Shown one piece after another: positions 35,001 to 45,326 of a stretch of 64,000 nucleotides of DNA. The notes below the pieces were generated by a model that was not told the DNA's origin, ran no database searches, and worked only from the letters and a program-made list of their open reading frames with translations. Source of the stretch: Sabellastarte sp. h YS-2021 (lineage: Eukaryota > Annelida > Polychaeta > Sabellida > Sabellidae). The position numbers and the translations under genes are program-made. Where the stretch lies: contig OZ024936.1 in NCBI GenBank assembly GCA_964017235.1, positions 56,285,028 through 56,349,027 on the forward strand. Direction: 5' to 3'. Every line of letters starts with the position of its first letter. Position 1 is the first letter of the stretch.

Positions 35001-35949
35001 AGGGCTTATTTGGGTATCTTCTGTTGCTCCATAATTGTCATTATTAAGGAATAGACCTTGATGGGTTGTGGGTAAATAGCATATATGAACAATATACCTT
35101 CACTTAGGAGGTCATTTATAGCACTTATAGCATCTAACAGCCCCATCAGTTTGAGATTGTTAGATTGAGTGCTGGTTTGGTCTTTTAACTGTTCCATAAA
35201 TACCAGAATAGTTAATATTCATCACTGGGTATTGGTAGTTTGAGGATAGGCAGAATACAAGCAAACTCTGTCCTGGGGCTCTTAGAAGGTCATATTTGGT
35301 CTCATTTTGTCCTCTAACAGCCCCTGGATATGATTTGATCATAAAACGTCAATGACATCTTTTGTTTATTTGTGACTTTCTAATATGCTATCTTGCTTGC
35401 CTAAGGGCTTATTTGGGTATTTTCTTTTCCTCCATAATTGTCATTATTAAGGAACTGGCCTTGATGGGTTGTGGGTAAATAGCATATATGAACAATATAC
35501 CTGCACTTAGGAGGTCATTTTTATACACTTATAGCATCTAAAAGCCCCATCAGTTTGAGATTGTTACATTTAGTGCTGTTTTTTTCTTTTAACTGTTCCA
35601 TAAATAGCAGAAGTTTATATTCATCACTGGGTATTGACAGTCTGAGGTCAGGCAGAATACAAGCAAACTCTGTCTTGGGGCTCTTAGAAGGTCATATTTG
35701 GTCTCATTTTGTCCTCTAACAGCCCCTGTATATGACTTGATCATAAAAAATCAATGACAGCTTTTGTTTATTTGTAACTTTCTAATATGTTAGCTTGGTC
35801 GCCCAAGGGCTTATTTAGGTATTTTCTGTTGCTCCATAATTGTCATTATTAAGGAGAAGGCCTTGATGGGTTGCGGGTAAATAGCATATAAGAACAATAT
35901 ACCTTCACTTAGGAGGTCATTTTTAGCTCTTATAGCATCTAACAGCGCC
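20071..35949 (+). repeat. 402-bp satellite array, block 2 (about 40 monomers, overlapping higher-order repeats)
   Basis: Mostly alternating A and B monomers (805-bp dimer), with A-A or B-B slips near 21090-21485, 30740-31140, 34362-34765 and 35567-35970. Near-identical monomers recur at several distances. The variant seen at 24699-24917 recurs at 27113, 28724 and 31540 (offsets 2414, 1611 and 2816). The variant at 25502-25684 recurs at 29527 (offset 4025). The variant at 32343 recurs with one conceptual residue change at 33953 (1610). These are 6, 4, 7, 10 and 4 monomers. Such mixed whole-monomer offsets are the signature of repeated unequal exchange. No gene or RNA gene is supported within the block. 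Confidence 0.92.
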
Positions 35950-38365
35950 ATCAGTTTGAGATTGTTACATTTAATGCTGTTTTTTTTCTTTTAACTGTTC
36001 CATAAATACCAGAAGTTTATATTCATCACTGGGTATTGACAGTCTGCGGTCAGGCAAAATACAAGCAAACTCGGTCTTGGGGCTCTTAGAAGGTCATATT
36101 TGGTCTCATTTTGTGCTCTAACAGCCCCTGTATGTGATTTGATCATAAAAAGTCAATGACAGCTTTTGTTTATTTGTTACCATCTAATGTGCTATCTTTC
36201 TTGCCTAATGGCTTATTAGGGTATTTTCTGTTGCTCCATAATTGCTATTATTAATCAACAAGCCTTGATGGGTTGTGGGTAAATAGCAAATATAAACAAT
36301 ATACCTGGACTTAGGAGGTCATATTTTTGCACTTATAGCATCTAAAAGCCCCAGCAGTTTGAGATTGTTACATTTAGTGCTGTTTTTTTTCTTTTAACTA
36401 TTCCATAAAACGAAGCAGTTTATATTCATCACTGGGTATTGACAATCTGAGGTCAGGCAGAATACAAGCAAATTCGGTCTTGGGGCTCTTAGAAGGTCAT
36501 ATTTGGTTTCATTTTGTCCTCTAACAGTCCCTGTATATGATTTGATCATGAAAAAATCAATGACAACTTTTGTTTATTTGTAACTTTCTAATATGTTAGC
36601 TTGGTCGCCCAAGGGCTTATTTGGGTATTTTCTGTTGCTCCATAATTGTCATTATTAAGGAACAGGCCTTGATGTGTTGTGGGTAAATAGCATATATGAT
36701 CATTATACCTTCACTTAGGAGGTCATTTTTAGCACTTTTAGCATCTAACAGCCCTATCAGTTTGAGATTGTTTGATTGAGTGCTGGTTTGATCTTTTAAC
36801 TGTTCCATAAATACCAGAATAGTTAATATTCATCACTGGGTATTGATAGTTTGAGGATAAGCAGAATACAAGGAAATTCTCTCTTGGGGCTCTTAGAAGG
36901 TCATATTTGGTCTCATTTTGTCCTCTAACAGCCCTAGCATTTGAATTGATCATAAAAAATCAATGATAACTTTTGTTTATTTGTGACTTTCTAATATGTT
37001 AGCATGGTTGCCCAAATGCTTATTTGAGTATTTTCTGTTGCTCCATAATTGTCATTATTAATGAACAGGCCTTGATGGGTTGTGGGTAAATAGCATATAT
37101 GAACAATATACCTGCACTTAAGAGGTCATTTTTTTGCACTTATAGGATCTAAAAGACCCATCAGTTTGAGATTGTTACATTTAGTGCTGTTTTTTTCTTT
37201 TAACTGTTCCATAAATACCAGAAGTTTATATTCATCACTTTGTATTGACAGTCTGAGGTCAGACAGAATACAAGCAAATTCTCTCTTGAGGCTCTTAGAA
37301 GGTCATATTTGGTCTCATTTTGTCTTCTAACAGCCCCTGTATATGATTTGATCATAAAAAGTCAATGACAGCTTTTGTTTATTTGTGACCATCTAATATG
37401 CTATCTTCCTTGCCTAAGGCGTTATTTGGGTATTTTCTGTTGCTCCAAAATTGCTATTATTAATCAACAGGCCTTGATGGGTTGTCGGTAAATAGCATAT
37501 CTCAACAATATACCTTCACTTAGGAGGTGATTTTAGCACTTATAGCATCTAACAGCCCCATCAGTTTGAGATTGTTAGATTGAGTGCTGGTTTGGTCTTT
37601 TAACTGTTCCATAAATACCACAATAGTTAATATTCATCACTGGGTATTGATAGTTTGAGGATAGGCAGAATGCAAGCAAACTCTCTCTTGGGGCTCTTAG
37701 AAGGTCATATTTGGTCTCATTTTGTCCTCTAACAGCCCCAGCATTTGATTTGATCATAAAATCAATGACAACTTTTCTTTATTTGTGACTTTCTAATATG
37801 TTAGCTATGTCCCCCAAGGGCTTATTTGGGTATTTTCTTCTGCTCCATAATTGTCATTATTAATGAACAGGCCTTGATGGGTTGTGGGTAAATATCATAT
37901 ATGAACAATATACCTTCACTTAGGAGGTCATTTTTAGCACTTATAGCATCTAACAGCCCCATCAGTTGGAGATTGTTAGATTGAGTGCTTGTTTGGTTTT
38001 TTAACTGTTGTATAAATACCAGAATAGTTAATATTCATCACTGGGTATTGATAGTTTGAAGATAGGCAGAATACAAGCAAACTCTGTCTTGGGGCTCTTA
38101 GAAGGTCATATTTGGTATCATTATGTCCTCTAACAGCCCCTGTATATGATTTGATCATAAAAAGTCAATGACAGGTTTTCTTTATTTTTGACCATCTAAT
38201 ATGCTATCTTGCTTGCCTAAGGGTTTATTTGGGTATTTTCTGTTGCTCCATAATTGCTATTATTAATCAACAGGCCTTGTTGGGTTGTGGGTAAATACCA
38301 TATCTGAACAATATACCTGCACTTAGGAGGTCATTTTTATGCACTTATAGCATTTAAAAGCCCCA
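35950..38365 (+). repeat. 2,416-bp higher-order repeat, copy 1 (six monomers)
   Basis: Monomer order by type is B-B-A-B-A-A starting at 35950. Diagnostic variants are TAACTATTCCATAAAACGAAG at about 36397, TGTTTGATTGAGTGCTGG at about 36769, a short monomer with GAGGTGATTTTAGC at about 37519, and TTAACTGTTGTATAAATACC at about 37999. All recur 2,416 bp later. Differences from copy 2 are few (for example AGCAAATATAAAC here against AGCATATATAAAC). Confidence 0.9.
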
Positions 38366-40781
38366 TCAGTTTGAGATTGTTACATTTAATGCTGTTTTTT
38401 TTTCTTTTAACTGTTCCATAAATACCAGAAGTTTATATTCATCACTGGGTATTGACAGTCTGTGGTCAGGCAAAATACAAGCAAACTCGGTCTTGGGGCT
38501 CTTAGAAGGTCATATTTGGTCTCATTTTGTGCTCTAACAGCCCCTGTATGTGATTTGATCATAAAAAGTCAATGACAGCTTTTGATTATTTGTTACCATC
38601 TAATGTGCTATCTTTCTTGCCTAATGGCTTATTAGGGTATTTTCTGTTGCTCCATAATTGCTATTGTTAATCAACAAGCCTTGATGGGTTGTGGGTAAAT
38701 AGCATATATAAACAATATACCTGGACTTAGGAGGTCATATTTTTGCACTTATAGCATCTAAAAGCCCCAGCAGTTTGAGATTGTTACATTTAGTGCTGTT
38801 TTTTTTCTTTTAACTATTCCATAAAACGAAGCAGTTTATATTCATCACTGGGTATTGACAATCTGAGGTCAGGCAGAATACAAGCAAATTCGGTCTTGGG
38901 GCTCTTAGAAGGTCATATTTGGTTTCATTTTGTCCTCTAACAGTCCCTGTATATGATTTGATCATGAAAAAATCAATGACAACTTTTGTTTATTTGTAAC
39001 TTTCTAATATGTTAGCTTGGTCGCCCAAGGGCTTATTTGGGTATTTTCTGTTGCTCCATAATTGTCATTATTAAGGAACAGGCCTTGATGTGTTGTGGGT
39101 AAATAGCATATATGATCATTATACCTTCACTTAGGAGGTCATTTTTAGCACTTTTAGCATCTAACAGCCCTATCAGTTTGAGATTGTTTGATTGAGTGCT
39201 GGTTTGATCTTTTAACTGTTCCATAAATACCAGAATAGTTAATATTCATCACTGGGTATTGATAGTTTGAGGATAAGCAGAATACAAGGAAATTCTCTCT
39301 TGGGGCTCTTAGAAGGTCATATTTGGTCTCATTTTGTCCTCTAACAGCCCTAGCATTTGAATTGATCATAAAAAATCAATGATAACTTTTGTTTATTTGT
39401 GACTTTCTAATATGTTAGCATGGTTGCCCAAATGCTTATTTGAGTATTTTCTGTTGCTCCATAATTGTCATTATTAATGAACAGGCCTTGATGGGTTGTG
39501 GGTAAATAGCATATATGAACAATATACCTGCACTTAAGAGGTCATTTTTTTGCACTTATAGGATCTAAAAGACCCATCAGTTTGAGATTGTTACATTTAG
39601 TGCTGTTTTTTTCTTTTAACTGTTCCATAAATACCAGAAGTTTATATTCATCACTTTGTATTGACAGTCTGAGGTCAGACAGAATACAAGCAAATTCTCT
39701 CTTGAGGCTCTTAGAAGGTCATATTTGGTCTCATTTTGTCTTCTAACAGCCCCTGTATATGATTTGATCATAAAAAGTCAATGACAGCTTTTGTTTATTT
39801 GTGACCATCTAATATGCTATCTTCCTTGCCTAAGGCGTTATTTGGGTATTTTCTGTTGCTCCAAAATTGCTATTATTAATCAACAGGCCTTGATGGGTTG
39901 TCGGTAAATAGCATATCTCAACAATATACCTTCACTTAGGAGGTGATTTTAGCACTTATAGCATCTAACAGCCCCATCAGTTTGAGATTGTTAGATTGAG
40001 TGCTGGTTTGGTCTTTTAACTGTTCCATAAATACCACAATAGTTAATATTCATCACTGGGTATTGATAGTTTGAGGATAGGCAGAATGCAAGCAAACTCT
40101 CTCTTGGGGCTCTTAGAAGGTCATATTTGGTCTCATTTTGTCCTCTAACAGCCCCAGCATTTGATTTGATCATAAAATCAATGACAACTTTTCTTTATTT
40201 GTGACTTTCTAATATGTTAGCTATGTCCCCCAAGGGCTTATTTGGGTATTTTCTTCTGCTCCATAATTGTCATTATTAATGAACAGGCCTTGATGGGTTG
40301 TGGGTAAATATCATATATGAACAATATACCTTCACTTAGGAGGTCATTTTTAGCACTTATAGCATCTAACAGCCCCATCAGTTGGAGATTGTTAGATTGA
40401 GTGCTTGTTTGGTTTTTTAACTGTTGTATAAATACCAGAATAGTTAATATTCATCACTGGGTATTGATAGTTTGAAGATAGGCAGAATACAAGCAAACTC
40501 TGTCTTGGGGCTCTTAGAAGGTCATATTTGGTATCATTATGTCCTCTAACAGCCCCTGTATATGATTTGATCATAAAAAGTCAATGACAGGTTTTCTTTA
40601 TTTTTGACCATCTAATATGCTATCTTGCTTGCCTAAGGGTTTATTTGGGTATTTTCTGTTGCTCCATAATTGCTATTATTAATCAACAGGCCTTGTTGGG
40701 TTGTGGGTAAATACCATATCTGAACAATATACCTGCACTTAGGAGGTCATTTTTATGCACTTATAGCATTTAAAAGCCCCA
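38366..40781 (+). repeat. 2,416-bp higher-order repeat, copy 2
   Basis: Same six monomers and variants as copy 1, at a constant offset of 2,416 bp. Conceptual frames at 39033, 39154, 39991 and 40392 are identical to those at 36617, 36738, 37575 and 37976. Very high identity indicates a recent duplication. Confidence 0.92.
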
Positions 40782-43330
40782 TCAGTTTGAGATTGTTACA
40801 TTTAATGCTGTTTTTTTTTCTTTTAACTGTTCCATAAATACCAGAAGTTTATATTCATCACTGGGTATTGACAGTCTGTGGTCAGGCAAAATACAAGCAA
40901 ACTCGGTCTTGGGGCTCTTAGAAGGTCATATTTGGTCTCATTTTGTGCTCTAACAGCCCCTGTATGTGATTTGATCATAAAAAGTCAATGACAGCTTTTG
41001 ATTATTTGTTACCATCTAATGTGCTATCTTTCTTGCCTAATGGCTTATTAGGGTATTTTCTGTTGCTCCATAATTGCTATTGTTAATCAACAAGCCTTGA
41101 TGGGTTGTGGGTAAATAGCATATATAAACAATATACCTGGACTTAGGAGGTCATATTTTTGCACTTATAGCATCTAAAAGCCCCAGCAGTTGGAGATTGT
41201 TACATTTAGTGCTGTTTTTTTTCTTTTAACTGTTCCATAAAACGAAGCAGTTTATATTCATCACTGGGTATTGACAATCTGAGGTCAGGCAGAATACAAG
41301 CAAACTCGGTCTTGGGGCTCTTAGAAGGTCCTATTTGGTTTCATTTTGTCCTCTAACAGTCCCTGTATATGATTTGATCATGAAAAAATCAATGACAACT
41401 TTTGTTTATTTGTAACTTTCTAATATGTTAGCTTGGTCGCCCAAGGGCTTATTTGGGTATTTTCTGTTGCTCCATATTTGTCATTATTAAGGAACAGGCC
41501 TTGATGTGTTGTGGGTAAATAGCATATATGAACATTATACCTTCACTTAGGAGGTCATTTTTAGCACTTTTAGCATCTAACAGCCCTACCAGTTTGAGAT
41601 TGTTTGATTGAGTGCTGGTTTGATCTTTTAACTGTTCCATAAATACCAGAATAGTTAATATTCATCACTGGGTATTGATAGTTTGAGGATAGGCAGAATA
41701 CAAGGAAACTCTCTCTTGGGGCTCTTAGAAGGTCATATTTGGTCTCATTTTGTCCTGTAACAGCCCCAGCATTTGAATTGATCGTAAAAAATCAATGACA
41801 ACTTTTGTTTATTTGTGACTTTCTAATATGTTAGCATGGTTGCCCAAATGCTTATTTGAGTATTTTCTGTTGCTCCATAATTGTCATTATTAATGAACAG
41901 GCCTTGATGGGTTGTGGGTAAATAGCATATATGAACAATATACCTGCACTTAAGAGGTCATTTTTTTGCACTTATAGCATCTAAAAGACCCATCAGTTTG
42001 AGATTCTTACATTTAGTGCTGTTTTTTTCTTTTAACTGTTCCATAAATACCAGAAGTTTATATTCATCACTTTGTATTGACAGTCTGAGGTCAGACAGAA
42101 TACAAGCAAATTCTCTCTTGAGGCTCTTAGAAGGTCATATTTGGTCTCATTTTGTCTTCTAACAGCCCCTGTATATGATTTGATCATAAAAAGTCAATGA
42201 CAGCTTTTGTTTATTTGTGACCATCTAATATGCTATCTTCCTTGCCTAAGGCGTTATTTTGGTATTTTCTGTTGCTCCAAAATTGCTATTATTAATCAAC
42301 AGGCCTTGATGGGTTGTCGGTAAATAGCATATCTCAACAATATACCTTCACTTAGGAGGTGATTTTAGCACTTATAGCATCTAACAGCCCCATCAGTTTG
42401 AGATTGTTAGATTGAGTGCTGGTTTGGTCTTTTAACTGTTCCATAAATACCACAATAGTTAATATTCATCACTGGGTATTGATAGTTTGAGGATAGGCAG
42501 AATGCAAGCAAACTCTCTCTTGGGGCTCTTAGAAGGTCATATTTGGTCTCATTTTGTCCTCTAACAGCCCCAGCATTTGATTTGATCATAAAATCAATGA
42601 CAACTTTTCTTTATTTGTGACTTTCTAATATGTTAGCTATGTCCCCCAAGGGCTTATTTGGGTATTTTCTTCTGCTCCATAATTGTCATTATTAATGAAC
42701 AGGCCTTGATGGGTTGTGGGTAAATATCATATATGAACAATATACCTTCACTTAGGAGGTCATTTTTAGCACTTATAGCATCTAACAGCCCCATCAGTTG
42801 GAGATTGTTAGATTGAGTGCTTGTTTGGTTTTTTAACTGTTGTATAAATACCAGAATAGTTAATATTCATCACTGGGTATTGATAGTTTGAAGATAGGCA
42901 GAATACAAGCAAACTCTCTCTTGGGGCTCTTAGAAGGTCATATTTGGTCTCATTTTGTCCTCTAACAACCCCAGCATTTGATTTGATCATAAAATCAATG
43001 ACAACTTTTCTTTATTTGTGACTTTCTAATATGTTAGCTATGTCCCCCAAGGGCTTATTTGGGTATTTTCTTCTGCTCCATAATTGTCATTATTAATGAA
43101 CAGGCCTTGATGGGTTGTGGGTAAATAGCATATATGAACAATATACCTTCACTTAGGAGGTCATTTTTAGCACTTATAGCATCTAACAGCCCCATCAGTT
43201 GGAGATTGTTAGATTGAGTGCTTGTTTGGTTTTTTAACTGTTGTATAAATACCAGAATAGTTAATATTCATCACTGGGTATTGATAGTTTGAAGATAGGC
43301 AGAATATAAGCAAACTCTGTCTTGGGGCTC
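40782..43330 (+). repeat. 2,416-bp higher-order repeat, copy 3, altered, with an extra monomer
   Basis: Follows copy 2 up to about 42780 with more substitutions than copies 1 and 2 show between them. The last A-type monomer, marked by TTAACTGTTGTATAAATACC, is present twice in a row (about 42808 and 43209, offset 401). The second is the one interrupted by the LINE at 43331. The extra monomer shows a single-monomer slip after or during higher-order amplification. Confidence 0.85.
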
Positions 43331-44935
43331 TACCATCCCTTACAAAGCTGGTCAACTGCTCACTCATGGAGGGATGCGTTCCTGATGCCTTCAAATCTGC
43401 TGTGGTCACTCCACTTATTAAAAAGCCAAATCTTCCCTCAAATGACCTTAAGAATTATCGCCCTGTATCAGGTCTCCGTTTTATATCTAAATTGGTAGAA
43501 CGTGTGGTTGCTAAGCAGCTGTTAGAACATATTAATGCCAATAACTTAGACAACCCGTACCAGTCGGCATATAAGGCGGGCCATTCAACTGAGACTGCTC
43601 TTCTCTACATAAAAAATGAGGTTCACTTATCATTGTCAAGAGGTGAATCCACTGCCTTGGTATTGCTTGACTTGTCTGCTGCCTCCGACACCATTGATCA
43701 CTCTACTCTTCTGGGTTGCCTCCAAAACTGGTTTGGGGTCAGTGGCTCCGTTCTGAAATGGTTCACATCCTACCTAATGGACCGTTACCAATCAGTAAAA
43801 ATTGGTTCTACTTTGTCAGATGTTTGTAAACTCCTATTTGGTGTTCCCCAAGGTTCTGTCCTGGGTCCTTTGTTGTTCTCATTGTACACTACCCCCCTCA
43901 GTTCCATTATCAGTAAACATAATGGAATAAAGTTTCACTTCTATGCAGATGACAGCCAACTTTATATACATTTATCCCAGAAGAATGCATCTGCTGCCTT
44001 TGAAAAGCTAAATAAGTGCCTAAATGATGTTAAAGAGTGGATGACAACTAGTAAGCTCAAACTGAATCCTGATAAGACTGAGTTGAAAGCATGTTTTCCA
44101 ATTGATATCCTGGGCAACTCACTCTGCCCTGCAGATTCAGTAAAAAATCTGGGTGTGTGGCTTGATTCAGATTTCTCTTTGTCCAAGCATGTTCAGAATG
44201 TCTGCAAAAGTTGTTTTGTTAAACTCCGTGACTTCAGACATGTCAGGCGGTTTCTTACTCATGATGTTTCTGTGCTGGTAGCCAACGCTCTTGTTAGTAG
44301 TCGGTTGGATTACTGCAACTCACTTTTCAGGAGCCTGTCCAAGTTCAATCTACGCAAATTACAGTGCATCCAAAATAGTGCAGCTAGAATTGTATCAAAC
44401 ACCAGTCGATACACCAGCATAACTCCTGTGCTAAAGAAACTGCATTGGCTTCCTGTTGAACAGCGCATTGTGTTCAAGACAGTCACACTTGTTTATAAGT
44501 ATCTTCACACAGGTTTTCCCAGGTATTTTTCACCACATCTTTCCTCCTACAGCAGTTCTTACAGTACCAGGCGCAGTCAAAGTGGTGGTAATTTCCTAGT
44601 TATTCCAAAGTTCTGCCCCTCTGTTCATAAATCTGTCAAACAGTTTGGTAATAGTTTTGCGTTTGATGCTCCTACTGTGTGGAATACTCTCCCTGATGTG
44701 ATTCGTGCTTCTCCATCCCTGGCCTCCTTCAGAAAACAGCTTAAAACCTACCTGTACACCCAAGCATATCCACCCTAGCCTGAATCATCCTCCTGGCGTT
44801 CTCCATGGTGTTCGACCCCTGTTATGTCCCTGGACACAGAATTTTGTTGGCTGCTTTTTGTTTTGTTGCGCCTTAGAGTCCTCTTGTTTGGGGAGATTAA
44901 GCGCTATAAAAGTCCAATTAGAATTAGAATTAGAA
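43331..44935 (+). mobile_element. 5'-truncated L2/CR1-type LINE inserted in the satellite
   Basis: A 1.6-kb insertion splits one A-type monomer: CTTGGGGCTC at 43321-43330 is followed by LINE sequence, and TTAGAAGGTCATATTTGG resumes at 44936. The element begins inside the reverse-transcriptase N-terminal region, so the 5' UTR, ORF1 if the lineage had one, and the endonuclease domain are absent, as expected from incomplete reverse transcription. The 3' UTR (44779-44935) ends in GCGCTATAAAAG and four AATTAG repeats. This tail style is typical of the CR1/L2 group, which ends in short microsatellites instead of poly-A. The tail merges into the target word TTAGAAGG, so no target duplication can be recognised. 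The monomer downstream has the same variants (GGTATCATTATGTCC) as other copies of this position. Confidence 0.93.
43333..44778 (+). pseudogene. LINE reverse transcriptase and C-terminal region, truncated ORF2
   Basis: The frame is open from the insertion boundary to a stop at 44776-44778. Residue numbers count from the first ATG at 43366, which is an internal methionine and not a true start. Visible are NYRPVS (30-35), HSTETALL (73-80), motif A LDLSAASDTIDH (101-112), GVPQGSVLGP (159-168), the catalytic YADD (193-196), LNPDKTE (233-239), NLGVWLDSD (261-269), LHWLPVEQR (359-367) and the C-terminal VWNTLPDVIR (438-447). This is the L2/CR1 pattern. Two oddities appear. Motif A has Ser at residue 107, where relatives usually have Phe (AAFD). 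Between LNPDKTE and the FPIDILG segment, about 14 residues usual in the family appear to be missing in frame. Without endonuclease and start it cannot be autonomous. Confidence 0.9.
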
Positions 44936-45221
44936 TTAGAAGGTCATATTTGGTATCATTATGTCCTCTAACAGCCCCTGTATATGATTTGATCATAAAA
45001 AGTCAATGACAGGTTTTCTTTATTTTTGACCATCTAATATGCTATCTTCCTTGCCTAAGGGTTTATTTGGGTATTTCCTGTTGCTCCATAATTGCTATTA
45101 TTAATCAACAGGCCTTGTTGGGTTGTGGGTAAATACCATATCTGAACAATATACCTGCACTTAGGAGGTCATTTTTATGCACTTATAGCATTTAAAAGCC
45201 CCATCAGTTTGAGATTGTTAG
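44936..45221 (+). repeat. Satellite remainder after the LINE, ending at a broken junction
   Basis: Continues the monomer interrupted by the LINE, then a B-type monomer that stops at GTTTGAGATTGTTA. At 45221-45222 it jumps to GTAAAAGGTCAATGACACC, which in other monomers lies roughly 230-250 bp further along. This non-homologous register break marks the left limit of the large duplication. Confidence 0.8.
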
Positions 45222-45326
45222 TAAAAGGTCAATGACACCTTTTGTTTATTGGAGACTTTCTAATATCCTATCTTGCTTGCCTAGGGGCTTATTTGGGTAT
45301 TTTCTTTTGCTCCATAATTGCTATTA
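45222..45326 (+). repeat. Left stub of the 8,164-bp duplication family, without MITE
   Basis: Matches 52902-53010 and 61066-61174, but here the MITE target reads CTATTACTAATCAACAG with no insertion (TTAA is changed to CTAA). Confidence 0.75.

Noticed and set aside
43962-44186. 74-codon minus-strand frame
   Set aside because: Shadow of the LINE reverse-transcriptase frame.
44705-45009. Plus-strand frames of 88 and 61 codons at the LINE 3' end
   Set aside because: They run through the LINE 3' UTR and its AATTAG repeats into satellite sequence.
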